DNA from: Acidisphaera sp. L21
Lineage (GTDB): Bacteria; Pseudomonadota; Alphaproteobacteria; Acetobacterales; Acetobacteraceae
DNA length: 64,000 nt
Direction: 5' to 3'
Assembly (NCBI RefSeq): GCF_009765685.1
Contig: NZ_LMUY01000007.1
Coordinates: 1 to 64,000, forward strand
Below are positions 8,229 to 16,396 of this stretch, piece after piece. Under the pieces are notes generated by a model. The model was given only the letters and a program-made list of their open reading frames with translations. It had not been told where the DNA came from and did not search any database. Made by a program: the position numbers and the translations under genes. Position 1 is the stretch's first letter, and every line of letters starts with the position of its first letter.

Positions 8229-9605
8229 ATGCCACAAGACACGCTGCCATGGACCGGCCTGTTCGATCTGTTCCGCGTCGGGATCGGGCCGTCCAGTTCG
8301 CACACGGTCGGGCCGATGCTGGCCGCCGCCCGGTTCGTGGGCGAGATTCCGGTGGGGATGGTGGTGCAGGACTTGGTCGTCGATCTGTTCGGCTCCCTGG
8401 CGCTGACGGGCAAGGGACACGCCACCGATACCGCCATCGTGCTGGGACTGCTGGGATTGCGGCCGGCCACGGTAGATCCGGACCAGGTGGCAGCGCTGGT
8501 GGCGGAGGTCGCGGCCAGCAAGATGCTATGCTTGCCCGGCGGGCGGAGCGTCGCGTTCGATCCGGCCAGCGGCATCGTGTTCCGCAAGCGGGAGATGCTG
8601 CCCCGACATCCGAACGCCTTGCGCTGCACTGTCACTGGGGCAGAGGGCGTGTTCAGCCGGACGTATTACTCGGTCGGTGGCGGCTTCATCGTGACGGATG
8701 GGGAGGAGGATGCTGGCGCGGATGATGCGCGGCCGGTGCCGCACCCGTTTACGACTTCGGCCGAATTGCTGGCGATGGCGGAGCGGGCGGGGCTGAGTCT
8801 TGCGGAACTGCAGCGGGAGAACGAACGCGCCACCCGCTCCGACGCGGCAATTTCGGCGGGGATAACGCATATCTGGACGGTGATGCAGGCCTGCGTGGAG
8901 CGGGGGCTGCGGCAGACTGGGGAGTTGCCGGGTGGCCTGCATGTGCGGCGCCGGGCACCGGGGCTGCACGCGCGGCTGCGGGAGCGGCAGGGCATGAACG
9001 AGCAGGATGTGTTCATGGGCATGGATTGGGTGAACCTCTATGCCCTGGCGGTGAACGAGGAGAATGCGGCGGGTGGCCGGGTGGTGACGGCGCCGACCAA
9101 TGGGGCGGTGGGCATTATTCCGGCGGTGCTGCATTATTACGATCTGTTCGTGCCGGGTGCCTCGGATGCGGGGATCGAGACATTCTTTCTGGCGGCCGCG
9201 GCGGTTGGGTCGCTGATCAAGCGCAATGCGTCGATCTCCGGTGCGGAAGTCGGGTGCCAGGGGGAAGTCGGGTCGGCTTCGGCGATGGCGGCGGCTGGGC
9301 TGGCCTCGGCGCTTGGCGCCAGCAACGCCCAGGTGGAGAACGCGGCGGAGATCGCGCTGGAGCATAATCTGGGGCTGACCTGCGACCCGATCGGCGGGCT
9401 GGTGCAGATCCCGTGCATCGAGCGTAATGCGTTGGCCTCGGTCAAGGCGATCAATGCGGCGCGGTTGGCGATGCACGGGGATGGGGCGCATTTCGTGAGT
9501 TTGGATCAGGTGATCCGGACGATGCGGGATACCGGGCGGGATATGCTGTCGAAGTACAAGGAGACATCCGAGGGCGGGCTGGCGGTGAACGCGATCGAGT
9601 GTTGA
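8229..9605 (+). CDS. sdaA: L-serine ammonia-lyase, iron-sulfur dependent, single chain
   Basis: The 458-residue enzyme has the N-terminal beta domain ([16 protein letters not shown], residues about 17-32) fused to the catalytic alpha domain, as in E. coli SdaA. Cysteines for the [4Fe-4S] cluster are in [33 protein letters not shown] and the C-terminal EC. It converts L-serine to pyruvate and ammonia in the cytosol. The start is ATG 8229 with GAGG seven bases upstream. The last codons (AVNAIEC) match the family C-terminus, where the terminal Cys sits in the active site. It is monocistronic and divergent from the small secreted gene. Confidence 0.96.
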   Translation: MPQDTLPWTGLFDLFRVGIGPSSSHTVGPMLAAARFVGEIPVGMVVQDLVVDLFGSLALTGKGHATDTAIVLGLLGLRPATVDPDQVAALVAEVAASKMLCLPGGRSVAFDPASGIVFRKREMLPRHPNALRCTVTGAEGVFSRTYYSVGGGFIVTDGEEDAGADDARPVPHPFTTSAELLAMAERAGLSLAELQRENERATRSDAAISAGITHIWTVMQACVERGLRQTGELPGGLHVRRRAPGLHARLRERQGMNEQDVFMGMDWVNLYALAVNEENAAGGRVVTAPTNGAVGIIPAVLHYYDLFVPGASDAGIETFFLAAAAVGSLIKRNASISGAEVGCQGEVGSASAMAAAGLASALGASNAQVENAAEIALEHNLGLTCDPIGGLVQIPCIERNALASVKAINAARLAMHGDGAHFVSLDQVIRTMRDTGRDMLSKYKETSEGGLAVNAIEC

Positions 9606-9620
9606 CCGCTTATGGGCCGC

Positions 9621-10379
9621 CTAAGTACGCCTCGATAATTTCGTCATCTGCTTGAGCATGAAGCTTGGCGCGACCCGGCTCATGATCTTCAGCACATTGG
9701 CGACACCGGGCCGGATTTCGAGCTTGCCTGCCTCGATGCCGGAAATGGCGCGTTGCGCGAGTAGCTTCGGGTCCATCGCCTTTTCGTTCTTCATCTCCCG
9801 CTCGAATTCGGCCCGGAACAACGGTGTTTCCGTGCCCGGCGGCGCCAACTCGACCACGGTCACGCCGGAGCCTTCCAGTTGCACGCGAAGCGACTGCGTG
9901 AAGGAGTGAATGGCCGCCTTGGTGGCGCAATAGATCGGGGCCGAGGGAAACGGCAGAAAGGCCAGGCCGGACGACACGTTGACGATCAACGCGCCAGGCC
10001 GCGTCAGGAGGTGCGGCAGGAAGCGCTGGACCATCTGCACCGGACCGCTGAAGTTGATCGTGATCTCGCGCGTCACATCCAGAAGGCCGCTGTTGCCGAG
10101 CGTCAGGTTGCGCATGATCCCGGCATTGTTGATGAGCGTGTCGAGCCCGGGGAAGCGCGCGAGCACGTCCTTGTGCAATGCCTCGATGGCGCTTGGGTCC
10201 GCCGCGTCGCTCTGGATCGTATGGATGCCCGGCAATTCCCGACCGACCTCGTCCAGTCGCCCTTGGTCGCGGCCGGTGACGATGACGACGTTGCCGCGCT
10301 TCAGCATCTCGCGTGCCAGTTCGCGGCCGATGCCGCTTGTGCCACCGGTGATCAAGATCGTTCTGTGTTCCAGCTTCAT
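9621..10379 (-). CDS. Short-chain dehydrogenase/reductase, DltE-like
   Basis: The 252-residue protein has a classical SDR fold: nucleotide-binding TGGTSGIG (residues about 11-18), NNAGIM, catalytic Ser in VNVSSG, and YCATK carrying Tyr and Lys. The C-terminal half (ELAPPGTETPLF) matches the uncharacterised DltE-like oxidoreductases (COG3967). It should be an NAD(P)-dependent cytosolic reductase of unknown substrate. AAGGAG lies five bases before the ATG. It is divergent from an HxlR regulator, which probably controls it. It converges on sdaA with a 15-bp gap. Confidence 0.92.
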   Translation of the reverse strand: MKLEHRTILITGGTSGIGRELAREMLKRGNVVIVTGRDQGRLDEVGRELPGIHTIQSDAADPSAIEALHKDVLARFPGLDTLINNAGIMRNLTLGNSGLLDVTREITINFSGPVQMVQRFLPHLLTRPGALIVNVSSGLAFLPFPSAPIYCATKAAIHSFTQSLRVQLEGSGVTVVELAPPGTETPLFRAEFEREMKNEKAMDPKLLAQRAISGIEAGKLEIRPGVANVLKIMSRVAPSFMLKQMTKLSRRT

Positions 10380-10429
10380 GGCGGCTCCTTGCGCAGGGGA
10401 ATTGCGCTAGCCTCCCAATAATGTTGTCG

Positions 10430-10487
10430 ACACTCTCGAAATGGAAGTAGGCACGAAAATGTTCTATACTTACCAAAAGGAGAGTGT
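10430..10487. promoter_or_regulatory. Candidate HxlR operator: two inverted ACACTCTC half-sites
   Basis: ACACTCTC at 10430-10437 and GAGAGTGT at 10480-10487 form a perfect 8-bp inverted repeat 42 bp apart in the 111-bp gap between the SDR and HxlR genes. The right copy overlaps the Shine-Dalgarno of hxlR (AGGAG) and a -10-like TATACT at 10465-10470 lies between the copies. HxlR proteins bind dyads of this kind, so this may be an autoregulatory operator; there is no direct evidence. Confidence 0.4.
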
Positions 10488-10490
10488 TGG

Positions 10491-10916
10491 ATGAACGGCC
10501 TTGCGCACTTCACGGCGGAAGAGATCAAGAAAGCGCGGCGTTATGCGATCGCCACGCCCCCGCCCGATCTCGATCCCCGGATCGGTGCGCTGGTGCACGA
10601 GTTGATCGGGCGAGTTGCCGACAAGTGGACGATGCTGGTCCTGGAAGTCCTGACCGAACACGGCGAGTTGCGGTTTACGCGGCTGAGCGAGATGGTGAGC
10701 GGCGTTAGCCAGAAGATGCTGACGCAGACCCTGCGCCACATGGAACGGGACGGGTTACTGGTGCGCACAGTGCATCCCGTCGTGCCGCCGAAGGTCGAAT
10801 ACCGGCTGACGGGGCTGGGCTTGACCCTTGGGGCGGCATTCTGCGGTGTGTGGGTTTGGGCGTCGGAAAACCTGGATGAGGTGGAGCAGGCCCGGAGAAC
10901 CTTCGACGCCCGGTAA
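10491..10916 (+). CDS. HxlR family winged-helix transcriptional regulator
   Basis: The 141-residue protein carries the HxlR/DUF24 domain: KWTMLVLEVLTEHGELRFTR, then LSEMVSGVSQKMLTQTLRHM and the wing ERDGLLVRTVHPVVPPKVEY. These regulators respond to aldehydes, redox or oxidative stress and normally control a divergent oxidoreductase. Start ATG 10491 has AGGAG eight bases upstream. It sits head to head with the SDR gene over 111 bp that contains an inverted repeat. No cysteine is seen in the HTH core, so a redox-sensing role is not supported directly. Confidence 0.93.
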   Translation: MNGLAHFTAEEIKKARRYAIATPPPDLDPRIGALVHELIGRVADKWTMLVLEVLTEHGELRFTRLSEMVSGVSQKMLTQTLRHMERDGLLVRTVHPVVPPKVEYRLTGLGLTLGAAFCGVWVWASENLDEVEQARRTFDAR

Positions 10917-10936
10917 CCCGCCCCGATATCGGGATC

Positions 10937-13645
10937 CTAGTTTGGCAACGGCGGCCCCTGCACCACCTCGGCCAGCGCGTCCGGGCGGATCCAGGCAGCG
11001 AAGACCTGGCGGATGTCGTCGGCAGTGATGTCGCGGTAGTGCTGGGCGGCAATGGCGTCGGTGTTCAGCTCCAGCCCCAAATCGACCCGGCGTAGATACA
11101 GCGCCGCGATGGAGCCGACGCTGGCGCGCTGCATCGGCAGTTCGCGGAGGATCTGCGCCTTCGCGCGGTTCAACTCGGCGTCCGTCACATCGGTGGTCTG
11201 CATGTCCGTCAGGTCGCGCAGCACCAGCACCCTCGCCTTCTCCACGTTGGCGGCGTCGGCGCCGAAGCTGATGGTGTAGAAGGATCGGGTGCGGTCCCAA
11301 TGCAGGGCGGAACTGGCGCTGTAGACGTAGCCGGTCTTGACCCGCAGATCCTGCAGCAGGCGGGACGAGAAGCCGCTGCCTAAGATCAGGTTGCCCAGTT
11401 CCAGCTTGTAGCGATCCAGGTTGAACACCGGCAGCAACAGGGTTTGGGAGAGCGCCACCCGGTCCTGCAGGCTGCTTGGGTCTGCGACCCGGCTGCTCGA
11501 CAGCTTGTTCGGCGCCACGGGCGGCAAATCGACGACAGGGGTTTTGCCGGCCGATTTCCAGTCGCCGAAATTCGCCGTGACGACGCGCAGCGCGTCCTCC
11601 GGCGTTACGTCGCCGATGACGACGATGGTGGTGAGGTCTGGGCGGATGGTGGCGTCGTAGTAGGCCCGTAGCTCGGCCGGGCTGAGCGCGGCCACGCCGT
11701 CGGGGGTGGGCTGGCGGAGCGAGGGGTCGCCGTCGGGCACGAGGGATTTGCGGATGGCGCGCTGATACAGATAGCTCGGCGAGCCCAGCAGGCCCGTCAG
11801 GTTCTGTGCCAATTGGCGGCGGCTGATGGCGAAGGCGTCCGCGGGGAAGGCCGGGTGCAGTTGGTTTTCGGCCAACAGCTTCATGCCGGGTTCGAATTGC
11901 GGCGTGAGGACCTTGAGGGAGAAGCTGGCACCGGCGCTTTCCACCGCGCCGATATCGTCGATTGCCTTACGGAAGGCGAGGCGGTCGTGGGTTTCGGTGC
12001 CGTCGTTGAACAGGCGGCCGAGCAATTGGGCGATGCCGTCCTGCCCGGCGGGTTGCTGCAGCGACTCTTCGCCGCGGACCTGGCCGTAGACGGAAATGGT
12101 GTGGCTGACGTGCTCTGGCTGCACGATGAGGCGCAGGCCGTTGGGCAAGATGGTCACCACCGGGGAGGCGACGGGATACGGGTCCGGCAACTTGGCCATC
12201 GCGGCCGCGGCCCAGGCAGGGAGTGTGACCGGGTGGTCGGGCGGGTTGGCGAAGGACTCAGCGCCGCCGAAGCCGCCGGAGGTGGGGGGACGGCCCTTGG
12301 TATCCGGCGTCAGGATCCCCGTGATCATCTGGCTCGGGTCGAGCAGCGCCTTCGCCAGCCGGTTCACGTCGGCCAATGTGACGGCGGCGTAGGCTTTCGC
12401 AATGTCTTCGGGTGAGTTGGCGCCCTGAGAGGTGAGCGCGCGGGACCAAATGCGAGCCAGGCCGCTGATGCTGTCGTTCTCGAAGGCGAGTTGGGCGAGT
12501 TCCTGGCGCTTGGAGGCCTCCACCAGTTCGGGGGAGACGCCGTTTTCGGCAGCGTCGGCGAGCACGCGGTGCAGGTCGGCGAGCAGCGGCGCCGGGTCAC
12601 CGCCAGTGGGGAAGGCTGCGACGGCGAGGCCGAGGCCGACATCGGGCTTGGCCTGGAAGCTGAACTGGGCCAGCAGGGCCTTGCCGTCCGGGACCAGGCC
12701 GTACAGCGCGGCGCGCTGGCTGCCGAGCACGTCACCGAGGATGTCGGCGGCGGCGAAGTCCTGTGCGCGGAGGCCGGGCATGCGGAAGGCGAGCGTCACC
12801 AGGCCGAATGGGAAGTTGGTCGGCAGTTCCAGCGTTTGCGGCTGCACCGGGTTGAGGGTGAAGCCGGGATGAGCCGGAATATCGCGGCGGGGAATGTCGC
12901 CGAAAATGGCAGTTGCCTCAGCCAAGGCCTTGGGCGGGTCGACGTCGCCGGCGATGACCAGGATGGCGTTGTTGGGGGCGTACCAGCGCTCATAGAAGGT
13001 CCGCAGCATGGCCGTGTCGGTCTTGTCGAAGGTCGGGCGGCTGCCGAGCGCGTCGTTCTCGTAGGGGGTGCCGGCGAACAGGATGGCGCGGGCCTGGGCG
13101 GCGTAGTTGTAGAACGGGCTGGACAGATCGCGCGAGACCTCCTGCTCGATCGCGCCGCGCTCGCGGTCCCAATCGTCCTTGGCCAGGGTGAGGCCGCGCA
13201 TGCGGAGGGCCTCGCTGCGCAGGGCGACGCCGAGGTCGCGGGCGGTGACGGTGTAGGTGTACTGGGTCACCGTCTCGCTGGTGTTGGCGTTGTAGGCGCC
13301 GCCGAGGAGGGCGCCGAGTTCGGCCAGTTGGTCGCGGTCCAGGCCGTCGGCGCCGCGGAACATCATGTGCTCCAGCGCGTGGGCGGTGCCGGGGAAGCCG
13401 GGTGGGGCGTCGTTGGAGCCGGCCATGTAGTTGAGCGCCGTGGAGACGACGGGGGCCAAGTGGTCGGGCACCACCACGATCTGCATGCCATTGGGCAGGG
13501 TGGCGCGGACCACGCCTTCGGGCACGCTGCCGGAGAGGCCGGCCTGGCCGGTGGGGGCTGCGCCAGTTGGGGCTTGCGCGTGGGTGGGGAAGCTCAGGGC
13601 CGAGAGGACGATCGCGATCGGTAGGGCCAGCACATGTCGCATCAT
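10937..13645 (-). CDS. M16 family zinc metallopeptidase, exported, two-domain (PqqL/pitrilysin-like)
   Basis: The protein has about 902 residues. A signal peptide (VLALPIAIVLSALSFPTHAQA) targets it to the periplasm. The N-terminal M16 domain carries the inverted zinc motif HALEH at residues 89-93, with downstream Glu residues in RERGAIEQEVSRD that supply the third ligand. The C-terminal half repeats the fold (TILPNGLRLIVQPE... and ILGSGFSSRLLQDLRVKTGYVYSA, the usual R/Y substrate-binding site) but lacks HxxEH, as is normal for the inactive half. ATG 13645 was chosen because AGGAG lies six bases upstream. It degrades peptides in the envelope; the substrate is unknown. Confidence 0.93.
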   Translation of the reverse strand: MMRHVLALPIAIVLSALSFPTHAQAPTGAAPTGQAGLSGSVPEGVVRATLPNGMQIVVVPDHLAPVVSTALNYMAGSNDAPPGFPGTAHALEHMMFRGADGLDRDQLAELGALLGGAYNANTSETVTQYTYTVTARDLGVALRSEALRMRGLTLAKDDWDRERGAIEQEVSRDLSSPFYNYAAQARAILFAGTPYENDALGSRPTFDKTDTAMLRTFYERWYAPNNAILVIAGDVDPPKALAEATAIFGDIPRRDIPAHPGFTLNPVQPQTLELPTNFPFGLVTLAFRMPGLRAQDFAAADILGDVLGSQRAALYGLVPDGKALLAQFSFQAKPDVGLGLAVAAFPTGGDPAPLLADLHRVLADAAENGVSPELVEASKRQELAQLAFENDSISGLARIWSRALTSQGANSPEDIAKAYAAVTLADVNRLAKALLDPSQMITGILTPDTKGRPPTSGGFGGAESFANPPDHPVTLPAWAAAAMAKLPDPYPVASPVVTILPNGLRLIVQPEHVSHTISVYGQVRGEESLQQPAGQDGIAQLLGRLFNDGTETHDRLAFRKAIDDIGAVESAGASFSLKVLTPQFEPGMKLLAENQLHPAFPADAFAISRRQLAQNLTGLLGSPSYLYQRAIRKSLVPDGDPSLRQPTPDGVAALSPAELRAYYDATIRPDLTTIVVIGDVTPEDALRVVTANFGDWKSAGKTPVVDLPPVAPNKLSSSRVADPSSLQDRVALSQTLLLPVFNLDRYKLELGNLILGSGFSSRLLQDLRVKTGYVYSASSALHWDRTRSFYTISFGADAANVEKARVLVLRDLTDMQTTDVTDAELNRAKAQILRELPMQRASVGSIAALYLRRVDLGLELNTDAIAAQHYRDITADDIRQVFAAWIRPDALAEVVQGPPLPN

Positions 13646-13738
13646 CGTCCGCTCCTGTCGCACATTTAACCTCATCGTCCGGGCCCGCCCACTGGATCGT
13701 GGCTTGAACCCGGCGCGGATGCGCTCCAGGTTTGGATC

Positions 13739-14023
13739 ATGGCATATGACCCTCGCCTACAGATCGACATGACGCCGGATGGCCGCTTCGCCACGCCTGC
13801 CCGCGCGCCGATCGCGCCCCGTATCATCGCCGGCGCCATCCTCATCGCGGTTGCGGCGGGGGCGCTGGCCTTTGCGGCCTTCGCGTTGTGGATCGCCCTG
13901 GCGCTGATTCCGGTCGTGATCGTGGCGGTGTTGGTCGCCGTGCTGACGATCCGGTTCAAGATCTGGCAGGCGCGGCGCCGCGCCTCATTCGGCGGCGAGC
14001 GATACGTCGCACGCCGGCCGTAG
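13739..14023 (+). CDS. Small two-TM membrane protein, unknown function
   Basis: A 94-residue protein with two closely spaced hydrophobic segments (IIAGAILIAVAAGALAFAAF and IALALIPVVIVAVLVAVLTI) and a basic C-terminal tail (RFKIWQARRR). The N-terminal AYDPRLQIDMTPDGRF is soluble. It looks like a small inner-membrane protein with both termini probably cytoplasmic. Its last 39 bp overlap the 3' end of the LLM oxidoreductase in antisense orientation. No family assignment was possible. Confidence 0.7.
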   Translation: MAYDPRLQIDMTPDGRFATPARAPIAPRIIAGAILIAVAAGALAFAAFALWIALALIPVVIVAVLVAVLTIRFKIWQARRRASFGGERYVARRP

Positions 14024-15019
14024 TCGCGCCGCCTCCGCCAGCAGGGTGTAGGAGCGGCGGCGGGCTTCCTTGTCGGCGATGGTGGTGATGACCGCCATTT
14101 CGGCCGCGCCGTATTCCTTTGCCATCGCCTCGATCTGCGCCAACACGACGGGGGCGGTACCGACCATCGCCTGGGCGCGGATCTGCGCGATGCGGGCGGC
14201 CTCGCGGTCGGTGTATTGGTAGGCGGCGGCGTCTTCCACCGTTGGCAGGGCGGCGTAGACGCCGCGGTCGCGGCCGAGCCGCCATAGGGCGCGGGAGGCG
14301 AAGAGGCGCTCGGCCTGCTCCTGCGTGTCGGCAGCCACGGCCCAAACGGCGAGGGCTGCGTGCGGCTCGGGGTGGCGGGCGCTGGGGCGGTAGGTGTCGT
14401 GATACAGGTGCATCGCCTCGGCGGCGCCTTGCCCGTCGCCGAAGAAATAAGCGAAGCAGTAGGGCAGCCCGAAATGGGCTGCGACCTGGGCGCCGTAATC
14501 GGATGAGCCAAGGATCCACATTTCTGGCGTGGTCGGACCCTGCGGCTGGGCGGGGATGTCGCGGAAGGGGTGTCCCTCCAGCAGTTTCTCACCGGCCAGC
14601 CAGGCGAGCAGGTCGCGGACCTGGGCGGGAAATTTGTCGGCGGCCTGGGCGGCGTTGGGGTTGAGCGCGTAGGCGGTGCGGCCATCACTGCCGGGGGCAC
14701 GGCCAAGGCCGATGTCGATACGGCCGGGGGCAATGGCTTCGAGGACGCGAAACTGCTCCGCCACTTTGAGGGTGGCGTAGTGGGGCAGCATGATGCCGGC
14801 GCTGCCGACGCGGATGCGGCTAGTGGTGGCGGCGATGGCGGCCATGAGGATTTCGGGCGCGGTGCCGGCTTGGCTGGCGGAGGCATGGTGTTCGGCGCAC
14901 CAATACCGGTCATAGCCCAGCGCCTCGCAATGCCGGGCCAGGGCGATGCTTTCCTGGATGGCGTCGGCCGGGGTTTGGCCGGAAACGATGGTGGACTGGT
15001 CCAAAACGGAAAGCCGCAT
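13985..15019 (-). CDS. LLM class flavin-dependent oxidoreductase (luciferase-like monooxygenase)
   Basis: The 344-residue TIM-barrel protein matches the bacterial luciferase-like family: LSVLDQSTIVSGQTPADAI, YDRYWCAEHHA, IRVGSAGIMLPHYATLKVAE, and APGRIDIGLGRAPGSD, which is the group-1 LLM (MsnO8-like) signature. These enzymes use reduced FMN from a partner reductase to oxygenate small molecules; the substrate is not predictable. It is monocistronic and overlaps the small membrane protein gene tail to tail by 39 bp. Confidence 0.92.
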   Translation of the reverse strand: MRLSVLDQSTIVSGQTPADAIQESIALARHCEALGYDRYWCAEHHASASQAGTAPEILMAAIAATTSRIRVGSAGIMLPHYATLKVAEQFRVLEAIAPGRIDIGLGRAPGSDGRTAYALNPNAAQAADKFPAQVRDLLAWLAGEKLLEGHPFRDIPAQPQGPTTPEMWILGSSDYGAQVAAHFGLPYCFAYFFGDGQGAAEAMHLYHDTYRPSARHPEPHAALAVWAVAADTQEQAERLFASRALWRLGRDRGVYAALPTVEDAAAYQYTDREAARIAQIRAQAMVGTAPVVLAQIEAMAKEYGAAEMAVITTIADKEARRRSYTLLAEAARLRPACDVSLAAE

Positions 15020-15055
15020 GCGTGCACTCCTCGCCAGGCATAATGTAGTCGCCGG

Positions 15056-16327
15056 TTAGAAACTGACCACCCCGAAGACGGCCTTCAGCACCGCATACAG
15101 CGCGCCGCCGACCAGGAAGCCGACGACGGTGCCGTTGACGCGGACGAATTGCAGGTCCTTGCCGACCCGAAGCTCGATCCGGTCGACCAGGGTGGCGGTG
15201 TCCCAATTGCCCACCGCGTCGGCGATGAAGCCGGACAGCGAGGCCTGGGCGGAGGGGAGCACGCTCATCACGATCACCTCGGCGGCGCTTTGGAGGCGGG
15301 TGCGCACGCCGCGGTCGGACTCCAGCAGGGTGCCGAGATTGGCCAGGGCGCTTTCGATGAAGGCGACGGTGTGGCCGCCGGGTTTGGCCGCGTCTGCCTC
15401 CAGCGCGAGGCGCATGCGGGCCCAAATGTCCCAGATCCAGGCCTGCACCGTCTCGTGCGCCACGACCTGGCGGATGGCGCGGCCGACCTCCGCCGCGCGC
15501 TCCGGATCGGATTCCATGCGAGCGATTTCGGCCCGCATCCAGGTGTCGAAGGCGTCGCGGAGGTCGGAGCCGTCGGGGCCGATCTTGTCCAGTTCGCCGT
15601 TGAGGGTGGTGAGGACGCGGCGGGCGACCTGCGCGCCCAGCGCCCAGCCAACGATGCGGCCACCCTGCTCGCGCACCCGCTCGGCGATGACGGTGCGGAG
15701 TTGCTCCTCCTTCGCGGTGAGCAGCAGGCGGAACTGGGCGAGGATGAAGGTGAGCACGTCCTGGTGGCGGCCGCCGTCCAGCAGGCCGTGCAGGGCGCGG
15801 GCCACGACGGCGCTGGCGCCGCGGCCACCGAGGATGCGGGGCACCAGGCGGGCGATGAGGCGGCGGGCGCGGCCGTCCTCCACCGTGGCGAGCAGGCGGG
15901 GCAGCATGCCGGCGAGCGCCTCGGCGGCCGGGCGGGAGGCCTTCGGGTCGGCGAAGAAGCGGTGAAGGATGCCGGGGATGTCGATGCGGCCGAGGGTGCG
16001 GCGCAGCTCCGCCTCGGTGAAGACGTGGGTGGAGACGAAGCGGCCGAGGGCGCGGCCCAGGCGCTCCTTCTGGGCGGGGATGATGGCGGTGTGGGGGATC
16101 GGCAGGCCCAGCGGGTGGCGGAACAGGGCGGTGATGGCGAACCAGTCGGCAATGCCGCCCACCAGGCCGGCCTTGGCGGCGGCCTGGAGGAGGTCGGTGC
16201 CCCAACCCGGCGGCATCGCGTAGCTGCCGAGGGTGAGTGCGGCCATGAGGACAAGCAGCCCGGTGGCGAAGGCACGGTGCCGGGCGAGGGAGCGCCGGGC
16301 AAGCCGGTCGGGGTCGACGACAGTCAT
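15056..16327 (-). CDS. DUF445 family membrane protein (YjiN-like)
   Basis: The 423-residue protein has one N-terminal TM segment (FATGLLVLMAALTLGSYAM), then the DUF445 hallmark GLVGGIADWFAITALFRHPLGLPIPHTAIIP and a long helical region. It ends with a hydrophobic hairpin (GTVVGFLVGGALYAVLKAVFGVVSF). This is the YjiN/YheB type inner-membrane protein of unknown function. ATG 16327 was chosen over an upstream in-frame start because the preceding codons look non-coding. It is divergent from ppc with 69 bp between the starts. Confidence 0.9.
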   Translation of the reverse strand: MTVVDPDRLARRSLARHRAFATGLLVLMAALTLGSYAMPPGWGTDLLQAAAKAGLVGGIADWFAITALFRHPLGLPIPHTAIIPAQKERLGRALGRFVSTHVFTEAELRRTLGRIDIPGILHRFFADPKASRPAAEALAGMLPRLLATVEDGRARRLIARLVPRILGGRGASAVVARALHGLLDGGRHQDVLTFILAQFRLLLTAKEEQLRTVIAERVREQGGRIVGWALGAQVARRVLTTLNGELDKIGPDGSDLRDAFDTWMRAEIARMESDPERAAEVGRAIRQVVAHETVQAWIWDIWARMRLALEADAAKPGGHTVAFIESALANLGTLLESDRGVRTRLQSAAEVIVMSVLPSAQASLSGFIADAVGNWDTATLVDRIELRVGKDLQFVRVNGTVVGFLVGGALYAVLKAVFGVVSF

Positions 16328-16396
16328 GCATGAGTGGTTAGCACATCGAGGCGCGGCGTGCTTGCAGGCCCGGGCGCTGCACCGCACACTCATTGC

